Part shown: positions 10,301-19,700 of the stretch, piece after piece
How positions within the stretch are numbered: the stretch's first letter is position 1
How the letters are laid out: each line of letters starts with the position of its first letter
Assembly: GCA_002336815.1 (NCBI GenBank)
Contig: DDEU01000077.1
Location: forward strand, 1 to 33,107
From: Chitinophagaceae bacterium UBA1946
GTDB lineage: Bacteria > Bacteroidota > Bacteroidia > Chitinophagales > Chitinophagaceae
Length of the DNA stretch: 33,107 bases
Reading direction: 5' to 3'
Position numbers and translations under genes: made by a program
Notes under the pieces: model-generated
Databases searched by the model: none
What the model saw: only the letters and a program-made list of their open reading frames with translations
What the model was told of the DNA's origin: nothing

Positions 10301-13300
10301 CTGATGAACCCGGAGCGGAAGTATAATTCTGCTGCAGGCGCCACATCATGTACGATCTGCAGCATGGCACGACCTTCATCGGTAGCTTTACCGTAAGGAT
10401 ATTCTGCTGATACTTTTACAGGTAGCGTATGAATTGGGTTACCCGTTCCCGGTAGGTCGCCATTTATCACATCGAGGTGAGCAGGATTGCCAAACTTGGT
10501 ATTGTAACTGTCGCTCATTACACCAACTTTTACGCCCTGCCCAGATACATTCCAGGCTTTTTTCGCTATGTCAGACCGCATGGCTTTATCGCCCTGCGTT
10601 GTGGTTAAACCAGTGCTGCCGGAAGCGATCGGCGTAAAGTATGGCCTTGCATAGTTGATGAGTTGTGGCAACTGGTTTAGTTTGGGCAGGTTGCGTATCG
10701 GCATAAAGCCGGTAATGATCAGGGTAGAATCTCCATTGTCAACAAAATCACGCATGCCATAGGCTGCTGTGGAAAGCAGGTTATAAACCGCATTGTAGTT
10801 GCCGTCATTAACAATCACTTCAATCAATACAAGCGTATCGTTTGTAACAGAATCTCTTTTGATCAGGAAAATATTATTCGATTCAGTAGTGTCGATCAGC
10901 GACTCCGGGTAAAGGTATAACTGCGTAAGCTCTGAACCAATCAGGCTGTCTGTAGTACCGGTTACAGGCGGCCTGTAATATGGAATGATACAATTGGCAC
11001 TCACCACTTTTACCGTAGTGCTGGCTGTACATCCATTGGCATCAGTAACAGTATAGTTATAGGTGCCTGGTGTAACGTTCAGCGTATCTGCACCGGAATA
11101 AATGAATGGAGCCGTACCGTTAATAATATTTAAATGCACAGTGCCGGTTGTAAGCCCACTTTCTGTACAAATGATCAAACTGTCGCCCGTAGCGTTTTCG
11201 ATTTTCAGGTTACAGCAAGTGGTTCCTGTAACAACTCCGCCGGGAGCTACCCAGTTAGAGCTGGTACCATTCAATGCAAAATTATACAGGGTTCCATCGT
11301 ATCCATTTCCGCTGATATCTGATACTGTAGTCTGGGCCAGGTTGCTTGCTGCTGCAATGCCCTGGTTGAAATGATATGCAGCCAATAAGCCGGGTTGTGC
11401 CTGGATTTCGCAATTCAAACCTGCCTGGATCTCGGCCTGGGTTCTCGCTGTATTCCATACCCTGAGCTCATCAATATTTCCGTCGAAATTATTGGAACCA
11501 TAGGCATTATCACCAATGTACATATCTGTAGTTCCATCGCCGAGGAATGCTGAAGGAGAAACATCTGATGTAAGTAAAATACCATCCCTGTATATTTTTC
11601 TTTCTTTGGTTACATTATCAAATGTACAAGCCCAATGATGCCAGTTAAAATCCTGGGTTACTGCAACATTCAGGTCGTTTTGGTAAAAATTAAAAAAGAA
11701 GTTATTACCGCCCGGAGAAAATCCTATATGCAGCGTCCTGTTTTGCCCGAAGGCTGGCCCCTGTGCGAAGGCAACATTGTAATGGGTATTACCGTTTTGC
11801 TTCAGCCACATTTCAACAGAGAATGATTTGTTGGAAAGATCGGCTCCGTTCGATACAATGATCTTATCATCCACCCCGTCAAAATTCAATGCAGCAGCAG
11901 GAGTGTTTGCCGGTGCACAAACATTTCCTGAAACAACCCCACCAGGTGCGATCCAGTTAGAACTGCCACCTGTTAATGCAAAGTTGCTGAGTGTTCCGTT
12001 ATTCGTATTTCCGCTGGCGTCATTCAGGGTTAGTTCTGTAAGGTTGCTTCCGGCTGCCATACCCTGGTTAAAATGATAAGCAGCAAGTAATGTCGGCGTA
12101 GCCTGGATTTCGCAGGTCATGCCTGCCACAATTTCTGCCTGCGTACGGGTCACATTCCATATCCTTAATTCATCGATGCTGCCATCAAATTCATCTCCAC
12201 TGTAAGCATTTGCACCAATATGGCTTGCTGATCCGTTGCCAACAAAAGTTGATGGAATAACTGCCTGCCCAATCAAAACGCCGTCTCTGTAAACCTTGCG
12301 TTCTTTTGTTACATTGTCGAATGTACAGGCCCAATGGTGCCAGTCAACGTCATTGGTAATTGGAATTTCTAAGTCGTTAGGAGTACCAAAGAAATTAAAG
12401 ATAAATTCATCGTTGCTTGAAAACCCGATATGCAGCAATTCATTACCCACACCAGAGGTACCCTGTGAGAAAGCTACGTCATAGGTATTTGTTGAGTTGC
12501 GTTTAAGCCACATCTCCACCGAGAACGACTTGTTGCTGATATCAATTCCTGCGTTGGAAATATCCACCTTATCGTCTACGCCATCAAAGTTCAGTGCAGC
12601 AGCCTCACACCCGGCATTGGTGATGGTTCCGTTATCATCATTACAATCAGTATGATCCAGCACAAAACCGAATGGCTGTGAACAATTGTAAACAGCATAT
12701 CCCGGGTTTCCAAATCCGTCGTCATCCCGGTCACGGTAATAAATAGTACCAGGTGTTACTGTTACATTTTGCGTGCAGGTAACCGTATTGTCCAGTGCAT
12801 CCGTGGCCGTCCATGTTACAAGGGTTGTTCCAACCGGGAGGCAGGATGGCGCATCATTGGTGAGTGTAACTGTACCGGTACCTCCGGCAGTTGCAGGGTA
12901 TGGAGGTCCTACCACCAATACCCCGATCGCATTGGCCGGGTTGTTGTTGAACCGCAACGGCTGACAGGTATAATCAAGTGTGAATTCATACGTTAAATAG
13001 TAAACACCCGGTGTTGATGGTGCTACAAAATCGCCCCCGTTATAGTTATTAGCATATGGAGTGTTAATAGCGGGTTCGCACTGCAGGCTTTGAAAAGTGC
13101 CCCCGATTCCAATATAACCCTGGTAAACACAGCCTGGGCAATACACTGATCCCAGGTCAAAATTTGCAGCAACACTATAGTTTAAAGTGACCGTAGAACC
13201 CGGTGCCACCACGGCACTATTTCCACCACCATTGATACTTACGCCGGTGAAAGTTACATTTCTGTCGGTGAAGGAAGGGCTTGGTTGAATAGGGGTGGGA

Positions 13301-16119
13301 GGGAGTAATCCTATGCTGCAGGCTCCATTTACATTGTCCTGGCAAACGGTGAGGTCAGCTGCACAGGTAATGGACAGAGGACCGGAGGTTACCGGCTCTC
13401 CCACCTGGAAACGCCCGAAAGTTGTGACATCCAGTACGCCGATAGAAGTAGGAGTACGAAGTGTTACTGTTGGCAATGACCAAATGCCGTCATCATACTG
13501 ACCTACGCTAAAATTGTTATAATCTGCTCCATTATCTACAGTGGGAGGAGTTGAATTGATCCAGTCAAAATAAACATCACATTGAGTAAAGGACAATCCG
13601 CCATTGGTAAGTGTCCAGTACCTGTTCACGCTTTTTTCACCATCTATACCTGAGTTTGAAATTTGAGGATAATCGCCGAAATCGGTTCTGGCAGTTACAA
13701 GGCCGCCACTTACCAGGTCTGGATCAATGGTCAACGGCGCATAGTTGTCATCGTCACCCACAGGAAACTGGAGTGGAGCTGCTGCTGAAACAAACCTGCT
13801 GAGGTTACCGGATACATAGCTTGTGGTGGATGCTCCCGTAATAGTGGCACCGATGCCAATCGTGAGATTTTGTGCGCCGGTCTGTATCTTACCATCAATC
13901 AAATTCAGGTTATTAACAATTGTCGGGTTGTCCTCAAGCACTACTCCAAATTGATTGTCGATGGTAAGATTGCTGATCGAACCACTACCACTGATATTCT
14001 GCGTAGCGCCACCGGCAAATACCAGTGCTGTCGATTGTACAGTACCATTGTTCGCAAAAGTAGTACCGGTGAAATTAAGTGCTGCTAAACCTGCCAGGGT
14101 TCCTTCAACATCATAAGTACCATCATGGGTACCATCATTGTTGTTGAGTGAAAATGTAGAACCTGATTCAATGAGTACGCTTCCATGATTACTGAATACC
14201 ACTTCACTATTAAGGTCGATCGTTACCGCATTGGCAATATCAATTGATCCACCGCCAGACATATTATTGAATGCTGCATTGATACCGCCGGTTGAAGCGA
14301 TGCTGAGCGGCGAATTAAAAAACAGGCTGCTGTAGTTGTTGATGGTATCGGTAGTGCCTGTCATGTCAATGGTAGTATTACCCGACAGATCCATCGAATT
14401 ATAATTGTTGATTGTTGTATTATTATCTTCCATCAGCAGGTCGCCTGCAACTCCTTCCCAGGTAACATCACCATAGTTGTTGAGTGCTAAGCCTGCGCCT
14501 AAGTGGAAATTATCGCCATCGGTGTATATGTAAAGACTGCCGTTATTTTGTATCTCAATTATACCGGGACCATTGAGATGATCCTGGGAGCCGCAATTGA
14601 TGCTGGCACCTGATCCAACAACCAGTTTGCCATCTACCTGGATACCTCCGCCAGACATACTGATGGCAGCGCCGGCATTTAAAGTAAGATCGTCCCCAGC
14701 CCCGTCCAGTACTTTCAAAGTGCCTTCGGTGATGGAGATCGTACCATATACTACGATCTGGTCGCCCTGTATGGTTTCGGAACCATTGCCGATTGTATGC
14801 CCGCTTTTGATGGTAATGGTATTGCTGTTGATCCCGTTTGGAAATTCCGTTGCAGGTTGCCAGGCGGTACCGGTATAGGTTTCCCAGTTACCAGCCTCAT
14901 TCCAGTTTCCATTTTGCACACTCCGGTAGTCACCGGCCATTGCAGTTGGATCGATGGTAGATTCTCCAATTGCAAATTCAGTTCTTCCATTACTGTTTGT
15001 ATGAACCGTCACTGAACTAGCCGTTTGGCTTACCATGGTGGTAAGGAACCAGGCCGGCAGAACAGAGTTGTATTCACGAACCACAAAATTATTTGCGTTG
15101 GCAGCACCATCAACGTCGGTGGCCAGCCAGTTAAAAGTTGTCCATACATCAGTGTTCCCAGTGGCTACTTCCAGGCCCCAGTAACGGTTTACGCTTTTAT
15201 TGGGGTCGATGTCTGAACTGGCAATATCTGGATGATCGGGATTGGTAGTGGAGGCTGTAACGCCGCCAATACCATTTGAGTTAAAAACAGTAACATCTAC
15301 AGGTCGGTAGCCCAGTGCATCTCCAATCCTGAAAGTTTTGGTTGTACTGCCCACCGGGTAATTCATCTGGAGGTTACCGATCACATAGTGGTCAGTCACT
15401 GAATTATTTTGTATAAATGCTGAGGATGCAATGATCACTTTGCTGGCGCCCGTAGCAGTAAGTTCACTGTTGGTGAAATTGAGGGTATTGGTGATGGTCT
15501 GTATTCCGTTCAACGTTACCCCGGCAGTGGTAGCAATACTTAGCATACTGATAGTGCCTGTTCCGTTGATCGTTTGTGGAGCTGTTCCCCATGCAATTAA
15601 CTGTACGTTTATAGTGCCATTATTAGTGCAGTCCCCGTCAAATTGAATGTGCGATGATCCGCTGATCACAACGCCGGAAGCAACATCCATTACGCCGCCA
15701 AAGCTGCTGAAGAAGACCGTGCCATCGTTTACCAGGTCATCCCCGGGGCCATTGGCTATGGTCACAGCATTGAATACATGTAAGGCTCCGCCACTGTTTA
15801 CCCGTACCTGGTCGATGGTTTTTGCTGCGCCGATGCTGATGGTATGCGGACTCTGGATTGTGATCGTTCCATCTGAAGAACTGGGTGCCGCCGACGCCCC
15901 AACCCATGTAATACCGTCAAAAATTTCCCAGTTGGTAATGGTTTCCCACGACCCGGTGGCAATACTCCGGTAATCTCCGGCAGCCTGTGCATTTGCGTAC
16001 CGGGGGTTAATGCTCATCAGCCCCACCAGGCAAATAAACAACGGAAATACGTTTTTAACTTTTAAGCGCAAAGAAGATCCGGTTGACTGTTTGTCGGCGA
16101 TACAGGTAAAATTGTTCAT
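4312..16119 (-). CDS. Giant T9SS surface protein with an S8/S53-like peptidase domain
   Basis: This 3935-residue secreted multidomain protein begins with a long-n-region signal peptide ending near residue 45 (RYANAQ). Domains in order: two G8-like openings (GDYRSIATGSWETITNW; GDYRSVQNGNWNEAGNW) with beta-helix-like regions (46-920); an HYR-like part and a Ca-binding DRDDDGFGNP stretch (about 920-1170); two LamG domains (about 1174-1359 and 1411-1594); a subtilase-fold domain (about 1850-2260) with D1870, N1996 and S2220 (GTSAAAPHAAG) but E1915 where the HGT His is expected; MBG-like domains (about 2370-2830) with an NGKQ hexapeptide array; six Ig-like repeats (about 2944-3348); two SdrD_B-like domains (about 3425-3678); a carbohydrate-binding-like region (about 3687-3827); and a T9SS type A sorting domain (about 3857-3935, SPNPVTNSCN...VRILSIDGK...GMYFVEV). 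It probably acts at the cell surface in adhesion and proteolysis. Substrate and proteolytic activity are unproven. Confidence 0.85.
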   Translation of the reverse strand: MNNFTCIADKQSTGSSLRLKVKNVFPLFICLVGLMSINPRYANAQAAGDYRSIATGSWETITNWEIFDGITWVGASAAPSSSDGTITIQSPHTISIGAAKTIDQVRVNSGGALHVFNAVTIANGPGDDLVNDGTVFFSSFGGVMDVASGVVISGSSHIQFDGDCTNNGTINVQLIAWGTAPQTINGTGTISMLSIATTAGVTLNGIQTITNTLNFTNSELTATGASKVIIASSAFIQNNSVTDHYVIGNLQMNYPVGSTTKTFRIGDALGYRPVDVTVFNSNGIGGVTASTTNPDHPDIASSDIDPNKSVNRYWGLEVATGNTDVWTTFNWLATDVDGAANANNFVVREYNSVLPAWFLTTMVSQTASSVTVHTNSNGRTEFAIGESTIDPTAMAGDYRSVQNGNWNEAGNWETYTGTAWQPATEFPNGINSNTITIKSGHTIGNGSETIQGDQIVVYGTISITEGTLKVLDGAGDDLTLNAGAAISMSGGGIQVDGKLVVGSGASINCGSQDHLNGPGIIEIQNNGSLYIYTDGDNFHLGAGLALNNYGDVTWEGVAGDLLMEDNNTTINNYNSMDLSGNTTIDMTGTTDTINNYSSLFFNSPLSIASTGGINAAFNNMSGGGSIDIANAVTIDLNSEVVFSNHGSVLIESGSTFSLNNNDGTHDGTYDVEGTLAGLAALNFTGTTFANNGTVQSTALVFAGGATQNISGSGSISNLTIDNQFGVVLEDNPTIVNNLNLIDGKIQTGAQNLTIGIGATITGASTTSYVSGNLSRFVSAAAPLQFPVGDDDNYAPLTIDPDLVSGGLVTARTDFGDYPQISNSGIDGEKSVNRYWTLTNGGLSFTQCDVYFDWINSTPPTVDNGADYNNFSVGQYDDGIWSLPTVTLRTPTSIGVLDVTTFGRFQVGEPVTSGPLSITCAADLTVCQDNVNGACSIGLLPPTPIQPSPSFTDRNVTFTGVSINGGGNSAVVAPGSTVTLNYSVAANFDLGSVYCPGCVYQGYIGIGGTFQSLQCEPAINTPYANNYNGGDFVAPSTPGVYYLTYEFTLDYTCQPLRFNNNPANAIGVLVVGPPYPATAGGTGTVTLTNDAPSCLPVGTTLVTWTATDALDNTVTCTQNVTVTPGTIYYRDRDDDGFGNPGYAVYNCSQPFGFVLDHTDCNDDNGTITNAGCEAAALNFDGVDDKVDISNAGIDISNKSFSVEMWLKRNSTNTYDVAFSQGTSGVGNELLHIGFSSNDEFIFNFFGTPNDLEIPITNDVDWHHWACTFDNVTKERKVYRDGVLIGQAVIPSTFVGNGSASHIGANAYSGDEFDGSIDELRIWNVTRTQAEIVAGMTCEIQATPTLLAAYHFNQGMAAGSNLTELTLNDASGNTNNGTLSNFALTGGSSNWIAPGGVVSGNVCAPANTPAAALNFDGVDDKIIVSNGADLSNKSFSVEMWLKQNGNTHYNVAFAQGPAFGQNRTLHIGFSPGGNNFFFNFYQNDLNVAVTQDFNWHHWACTFDNVTKERKIYRDGILLTSDVSPSAFLGDGTTDMYIGDNAYGSNNFDGNIDELRVWNTARTQAEIQAGLNCEIQAQPGLLAAYHFNQGIAAASNLAQTTVSDISGNGYDGTLYNFALNGTSSNWVAPGGVVTGTTCCNLKIENATGDSLIICTESGLTTGTVHLNIINGTAPFIYSGADTLNVTPGTYNYTVTDANGCTASTTVKVVSANCIIPYYRPPVTGTTDSLIGSELTQLYLYPESLIDTTESNNIFLIKRDSVTNDTLVLIEVIVNDGNYNAVYNLLSTAAYGMRDFVDNGDSTLIITGFMPIRNLPKLNQLPQLINYARPYFTPIASGSTGLTTTQGDKAMRSDIAKKAWNVSGQGVKVGVMSDSYNTKFGNPAHLDVINGDLPGTGNPIHTLPVKVSAEYPYGKATDEGRAMLQIVHDVAPAAELYFRSGFISAGNFADGIKALRDSGCKVIVDDISYITEPFFSDGIIAQAVDDVTASGVNYFTSAGNFGVKSYEALFSPMPPPAKYTGSGEAHNFGNNNYYQALTLTKGTYTIAMQWDDDFYSVSGVDGVATGAKNDLDIYLVTPAGDSLFGFNRNNLGGDPFEIMPFKVTATVDAKVIVTRKSGTGNVRFKYIIFRGEGTINENNQGTGTVIAQANAAGAITVGAVLYTNTPAYGNAPSVASFSSRGGILIKGDNRSKPDIAAPNGGNTTVDFGGVNIDRDSFPNFFGTSAAAPHAAGVAALLINAKQQLFNETFTGPQMKTLLQNTAIDMYTPGYDEASGFGFIQADKALQTFANPIPQVDSIHLQDSAFIPGQDPVTVVIDGSYFSSNATVIFRYDTLPVTVIGDTQLVVSIPPFMGNPPLLVYNPPLTNGSGDGGTSDSLYLLGTLPTNITITVNDAAKRFGERIPPYAVDVKVNGVPLANTPLTMEALGLSDITYTSSANDLSNIGLYYRRAHAAVTDLSIPQSLALSALYNYQFVDGVLSIKRMPITITPRDTTLVYGQAINGKQLQFNYTYDVANVDPLQQSAFLDSLVSTHQSAMSNAVILINGKQAVNGQFLTAADFANMSFMTSGKAAVNGKQAVNGKQAVNGIAFDTTYFIPVAPESLFDYQVDSANAVIYNGKQAVNGKQAVNGKAAVNGKQAVNGKAAVNGKQMVNGKQAVNGKQAVNSSTFNDETNENVLLIVDSLDVYGDDNGELSDYQSMNMVSGYTVGDWLIGPGVLLSENFDINYGLGNLHIVPETLTVTAVDTAAGCSGEQPVYRSVNTIYQFEDEDTSVIASGPVFNVFNGANVNVGTGNLGNGTYQVVPSGVAFKDAVPNYTVVYEPGTLTVGPLLAATATPGTIACNGGTTTVVVSAEGGMAPYSGTGTFTNVAAGSHSYTVTDAAGCSSTISINITEPAVIAPVISTVASCGPYTWPLNNTTYSTPGTYTVITTNNAGCSVSNVLNLTINPKPATPLVTVVNNCNGSSVLSTTATGTLLWSNNATTPSITVSAAGNYFVTSTLNGCTSDAGTGIAAPRSTPSTPVVTVVNNCGSSVLSTAATGALLWSNGATTSSITVTTAGNYSVTSTVNGCTSAEGNGTAAPKTTPSTPVVTVVNNCGSSVLSTTATGTLLWSNGATTSSITVTAAGNYSVSSTVNGCSSVAGSGTAAPKATPATPVVTVVNNCGSSVLSTTATGTLLWSNGATTSSITVTTAGSYSVASTVNGCTSVAGSGTAAPKATPATPVVNVVNNCNGTSTLSVTATGTLLWSNNATTPSITVSTAGTYTVKTTVNGCTSASGSGIAAPKSTPATPVVTVINNCGSSVLSTTAAGTLLWSNGAATPSITVTAAGSYTVKTTVNGCTSLAGSGTAAPKAVAAAPTVTLTQPTCTVTTGTIKVTSATSGLSFSINGTSYTNTTGTFTAVTPGTYNVTAKNTAGCISAATVAVLKAATTCASIGNFVFSDANANGRQDTGEPGIAGVTVKLLNSAGTTVLATAITPSNGSYTFGNLAGGTYTVSFVTPAGYTAAAANVGTDDTKDSDPVGGNVTGITLTSAQANTTVDAGFIPNVLQLGNKVWYDANNDGINNSTENGIANLTVKLYKDDNNDNTADGAAIATKVTDANGGYLFTALAPGNYIVGVVIPSGYMSSGINAADPDNNINLDDNGSVLVGNEIRGLAITLLNGTEPDGSATNTNANNSYDFGLLPDCGCINATGNLLTNGSFESGSTGWTAKGGALTTGTGYLACGTKNGFNTSSGKTSLVYQDVAAAAGTTFTLSAFAGTHTPGLACSPKLSLLFLNAAGTVLSQTNVNVTWNVDVNFNQLANYVITATAPTGTAKVRVQSSIDCNYMKLDAMCLRANTSKPNARINPSFTSSGKNEPTHFDVSASPNPVTNSCNLTINSSDYMLPVNVRILSIDGKVISVYRTASNSVLKIGTEKWRSGMYFVEVIQGSERKVVKLIKTE
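6075..7290 (-). repeat. Six tandem ~201-bp repeats encoding Ig-like domains
   Basis: Inside the giant gene, six units of about 67 codons each contain TPVVTVVNNCGSSVLST, GTLLWSN, a SITV strand and STVNGCTS. Start positions recur every 201-204 nt (NNC codons near 7248, 7043, 6841, 6640, 6440 and 6239). Several neighbours are nearly identical at the DNA level, which suggests recent duplication or gene conversion. Each unit keeps two Cys (NNC and NGC), compatible with a disulfide per domain. They probably act as a stalk or spacer. Confidence 0.8.
8141..8503 (-). repeat. 18-bp repeat array encoding (A/M)VNGK(Q/A) hexapeptides
   Basis: Within the giant gene, the main block (8141-8288) holds about eight tandem hexapeptides of the form AVNGKQ, AVNGKA or MVNGKQ. 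A second cluster (about 8374-8430) has three to four units, and a third (about 8480-8503) has one to two. A further lone AINGKQ lies upstream in the protein. The clusters sit in an enlarged loop of an MBG-like domain, which opens with PITITPRDTTLVYG and closes with FDINYGLGNLHIV. Third-codon positions vary between units, which points to selection on the peptide and not to fresh slippage. Confidence 0.8.
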
Positions 16120-16723
16120 CGTTTCTGGTTTGATAAATCAGTTAATTGGCTTTCAAAAAGGGAACAACGTTGGATTTCGCTCTGTTTAAAATTGAGGCAT
16201 GAGGAATAACCTTCAATCAGAAAATGTTAGCGCAAATGGTATTGATGCATTTCGGGGCGGTTCACAGGAGTTTTGGAAGGCTAAAATTGATGATTATCCG
16301 GGGGAAACACATGGATATTTTCACCATTTTGCCGCCTCTTTAAGTCAAAGTACAGGAGAAATTGTGCAAAGCTGGCCGATTGGTCACTTGAAATTCATTA
16401 ACTGTCCATTCTGGTCCACCGTAGCAGGCTAATAAAAAATGATGTTGCCCGGTTCGGCCGGCCATGGAAAAAACAGCCGGATGGATAACATCTTCAAGGG
16501 TAAAAAAATGCATTGTTGTTGATTTAAGTACATGAAAAATTTACCCTGACAGGTAGTTGCTGATGTCTTTTTACGGGGGTTACCAGAAAATGTAATGGTT
16601 GATCACAGGGTAAACGTGATGTGGTAATGAATGGTAAGATACATACCGGTTGCAATTTTAGACAATTTATTTGACATATAATGCAACGGGCGTTTAAAAG
16701 TTTCATGAACTAACACAGGTGGT
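16120..16723. other. 604-bp gap between sensor gene and giant gene
   Basis: No convincing gene was found here. The longest plus-strand ORF (16199-16432, 77 codons) has no recognisable domain or start context. A 9-bp inverted repeat (TTTACCCTG at 16540-16548, CAGGGTAAA at 16606-16614) has a 57-nt loop and is weak. The promoter of the giant gene must lie upstream of 16119 unless there is read-through, but no strict TAnnTTTG box was found there. Confidence 0.4.
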
Positions 16724-19700
16724 TCAGGATTTAATGGCAACCCTCCATTCCTGGGGCGTTTCTCCATATTCCTGTTTGAATACCCTTGAAAAATAAGCAG
16801 GGTCGTTGTACCCGCATTCATAAGCTATAGAGGCAATGGATAATGCAGGATTTTTGAGCATTTCCCTGGCTTTGTTTAGCCTGATGATGCGGATGAACTT
16901 GTTGGGGGAACAGCCTGTTAGTGCATCTAATTTCCGGTGCAACTGGGAGTGGCTCATAAAAACAAGCTTGCATAACTGCTCAATGGTAAAATCGGCATCA
17001 GCAATGTTGGCCTCTACTGCCTCCCTCACTTTCTTTACAAATTCATCTTCTATTGTGGTAGTGGCCGGCTGTGTTGTTTCAGTGCTGCTAGGTTCGGGGG
17101 CGGGGCTGCTGATGCCTGCCCGTTTGAGATAATACTGCTGCAGGGTTAACCGCAGTTCAAGCAGTTTTTTTATTCTTATTAATAATTCTTCCCGGTTAAA
17201 TGGTTTTTCGAGGTAAGCATCAGCGCCCTGCTGAAGGCCCTCCATCTTGCTTTCTATGTCAGCCTTTGCAGTGAGCATGATGATGGGAATATGACTGGTA
17301 TGTTCATCGCTGCGTAAACTGCGGCATAGTTCGAAGCCATCTACAAAAGGCATCATTACATCGGTGATGATCAGGTCGGGTACCAGTTCGGCGGCGATCT
17401 CGAGTCCCTCTCTTCCGTCTTTACCAACTGCCAGGCGATAATCGGGCAGGCAGGAGGCGGTATAGGCTACCACATCCGCATTGTCTTCTACCAATAAAAT
17501 AAGTGGTTTTGTGGCAGGATGTTTTTCAATTGTATCAATATTGTTTACATGCCGGCCTGAAATATCCTGTTCCAGTTTTACAGGCTTAACGGCAGCAGGC
17601 ATGTTTTCTTCTGATGACTGTATTTTTTTCAGGGGCAGTACCACAGTGAACTCACTTCCTTTGCCTGCGCCAGTGGGGGGGCTTTTCACCGTGATCTCAC
17701 CGGCCATCAATTTCACCAGTTCTTTGGTAAGCGCCAACCCGATGCCCGTACCTTCCGTTTTTCTTGTATGACTGTTATCTAACTGGTAAAACCGCTCGAA
17801 AATATGTTGTAACTGGCTTTCGGGTATACCGATGCCGGTATCTTTTACTTTAATGACCAGGGAGGCTTTGCCTGTTTGCGCCGGCAAGGTTTGTTCCGTG
17901 ATGGAGATATAAATATTACCCCGTTCCGGAGTGAATTTTAGTGCATTCGATAAAAGATTAGAGATGATCTGCCGTAGTTTTTCAGGGTCGTATTCCATGT
18001 ACAAAGCATCCATCTCTGTTAAAAAATGCAATTGTTTTTTCTGGCTTTCGGCGAGTGAATGAAAAGATTCCACGATGTAGCGGAGGAAGTTGATCACATC
18101 GCCGTTTACCGGTTGCAGCATCATTTTACCGGTTTCCAGTTTTGAAAGATCCAGCATTTCGTTTACCAGGTTCAGCAGGCTTTCGCCATTGCGGATGATC
18201 ATGTCCATCCCATTCTGCAGGTGGAGCGGCGGGTTGCTTTTTACCTGCTGCGCCATGCCCAGTATAACGGTAAGCGGTGTGCGAAATTCGTGGGTGATAT
18301 TGGTGTACAGTTGTGTTTTTACTGTATCCAGTTCTTTTATTCTTTTTGCTTCTAACTGTTCAAAATTCAATTGCGATTTTAATTTGGCCCGGTTCACCGT
18401 AAATTTCAAATAGGCTCTTATGCCCAATCCTATCAGCAATGCATAGCAGCCATAAGCCCACCAGCTACGCCACCATGGCGGCAGCACTGTGATTTGCAAT
18501 TCAGCAATCTTATCACTCCATATTCCCTGGCTGTTGCTGCCCTGCACTTTAAAAATATATTTACCTGATGGCAGGTGGAGGTAAGTTGCTGATCGACGGG
18601 TGCCACTTTCCACCCAATCATTATCTACACCAACCAGTTGGTAGCGGTATTTATTCTGTTCAGGTGCAGTAAAATCAAGTGATGAAAATTCAAGTGTAAG
18701 AATGTCCTGTAAATAGGTAAGCGTAATATTTTTTGATTGCTCAATAGTGCTTTTCAAAACGCCGGAGCTATCCCCCGCCGTTACAGGCTGGTTGTTGATC
18801 AAAATATCCGTGATAAAAACATTGGGCGTAAAGCCTGCCGCCAATATTTCTTTCGGATCAAAAACATTTAACCCGTTTACGCCGCCAAAAGCCAAATTGC
18901 CATTGGGCAACTTCCTGTAGGCGCCGGTATTAAATTCATCACCCTGCAAACCATCTGCCTTTGTAAAATTGCGGAATACCCAATTGGTGCTGCCAGCCTT
19001 GCCAGCCAGCATACAAAAAATACCTTTGTTGGTGCTGCCCCAAAAATTGCCTGCATCATCTGCAACAATGCCATACACTACATCATCGGGCAAACCATCT
19101 TTGGACGTAAGATGAAAAAAATCGCCGGTGTTTTTATCCAGCCTGTTTAGGCCGCCTCCCTTTGTGCAAATCCATAGATATTTATTTGGCTCTGCAGGGT
19201 CGTCCATAAAACTGGACACGTTGTTGTAGTTAAGCGAATTGAGGCTGTTGCTGTTATTATAATACCATTTTACTTGTGGGGTATCGCCAGTACCGCTGCT
19301 GAAATCAAGCCTTGCGAAACCATCGGCCGTACCCACCCACAAAATGCCCTGCCTGTCTTCGTAAATATCAGTGCATACAGCCTCTGCCTGCACAGGCCTT
19401 GCAGCATTGGTATTAATGGTAAAGCTGTCAATTTTTTCTGTAGTGGTATTAGTTCTTGTAAAAAAGCCACCAAGCCCCGGCATCCACACATTGCTTTTGC
19501 TGTCTTCGATCATTGGTTGCTTGCTGCCACGGCCCGCAAAAGAATTTATCTGAGGGAAAGCTGTTAGTTTGCCTGAAGAAGGTCTGTATTTGTAATAGCC
19601 GCTGAAATCACTTTTAATCCAGTAATCGCCTGTTTTGGCAACGATGAAATTATCTATCTGTTGTATAATAGAAAGTTTATTAAAAGGGTTGGCTATTACA

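Noticed and set aside
4796..15973. Many plus-strand ORFs of 60-108 codons opposite the giant gene
   Set aside because: They are antisense shadows of a repetitive, well-supported reading frame. Their translations are low-complexity Val/Pro/Leu-rich and repeat with the Ig units.
16199..16432. 77-codon plus-strand ORF between the giant and HTCS genes
   Set aside because: No signal, domain, promoter or convincing start context; reported only as part of the gap.
16540..16614. TTTACCCTG/CAGGGTAAA inverted repeat as an operator
   Set aside because: The 57-nt separation and single occurrence make it no better than chance without binding data.
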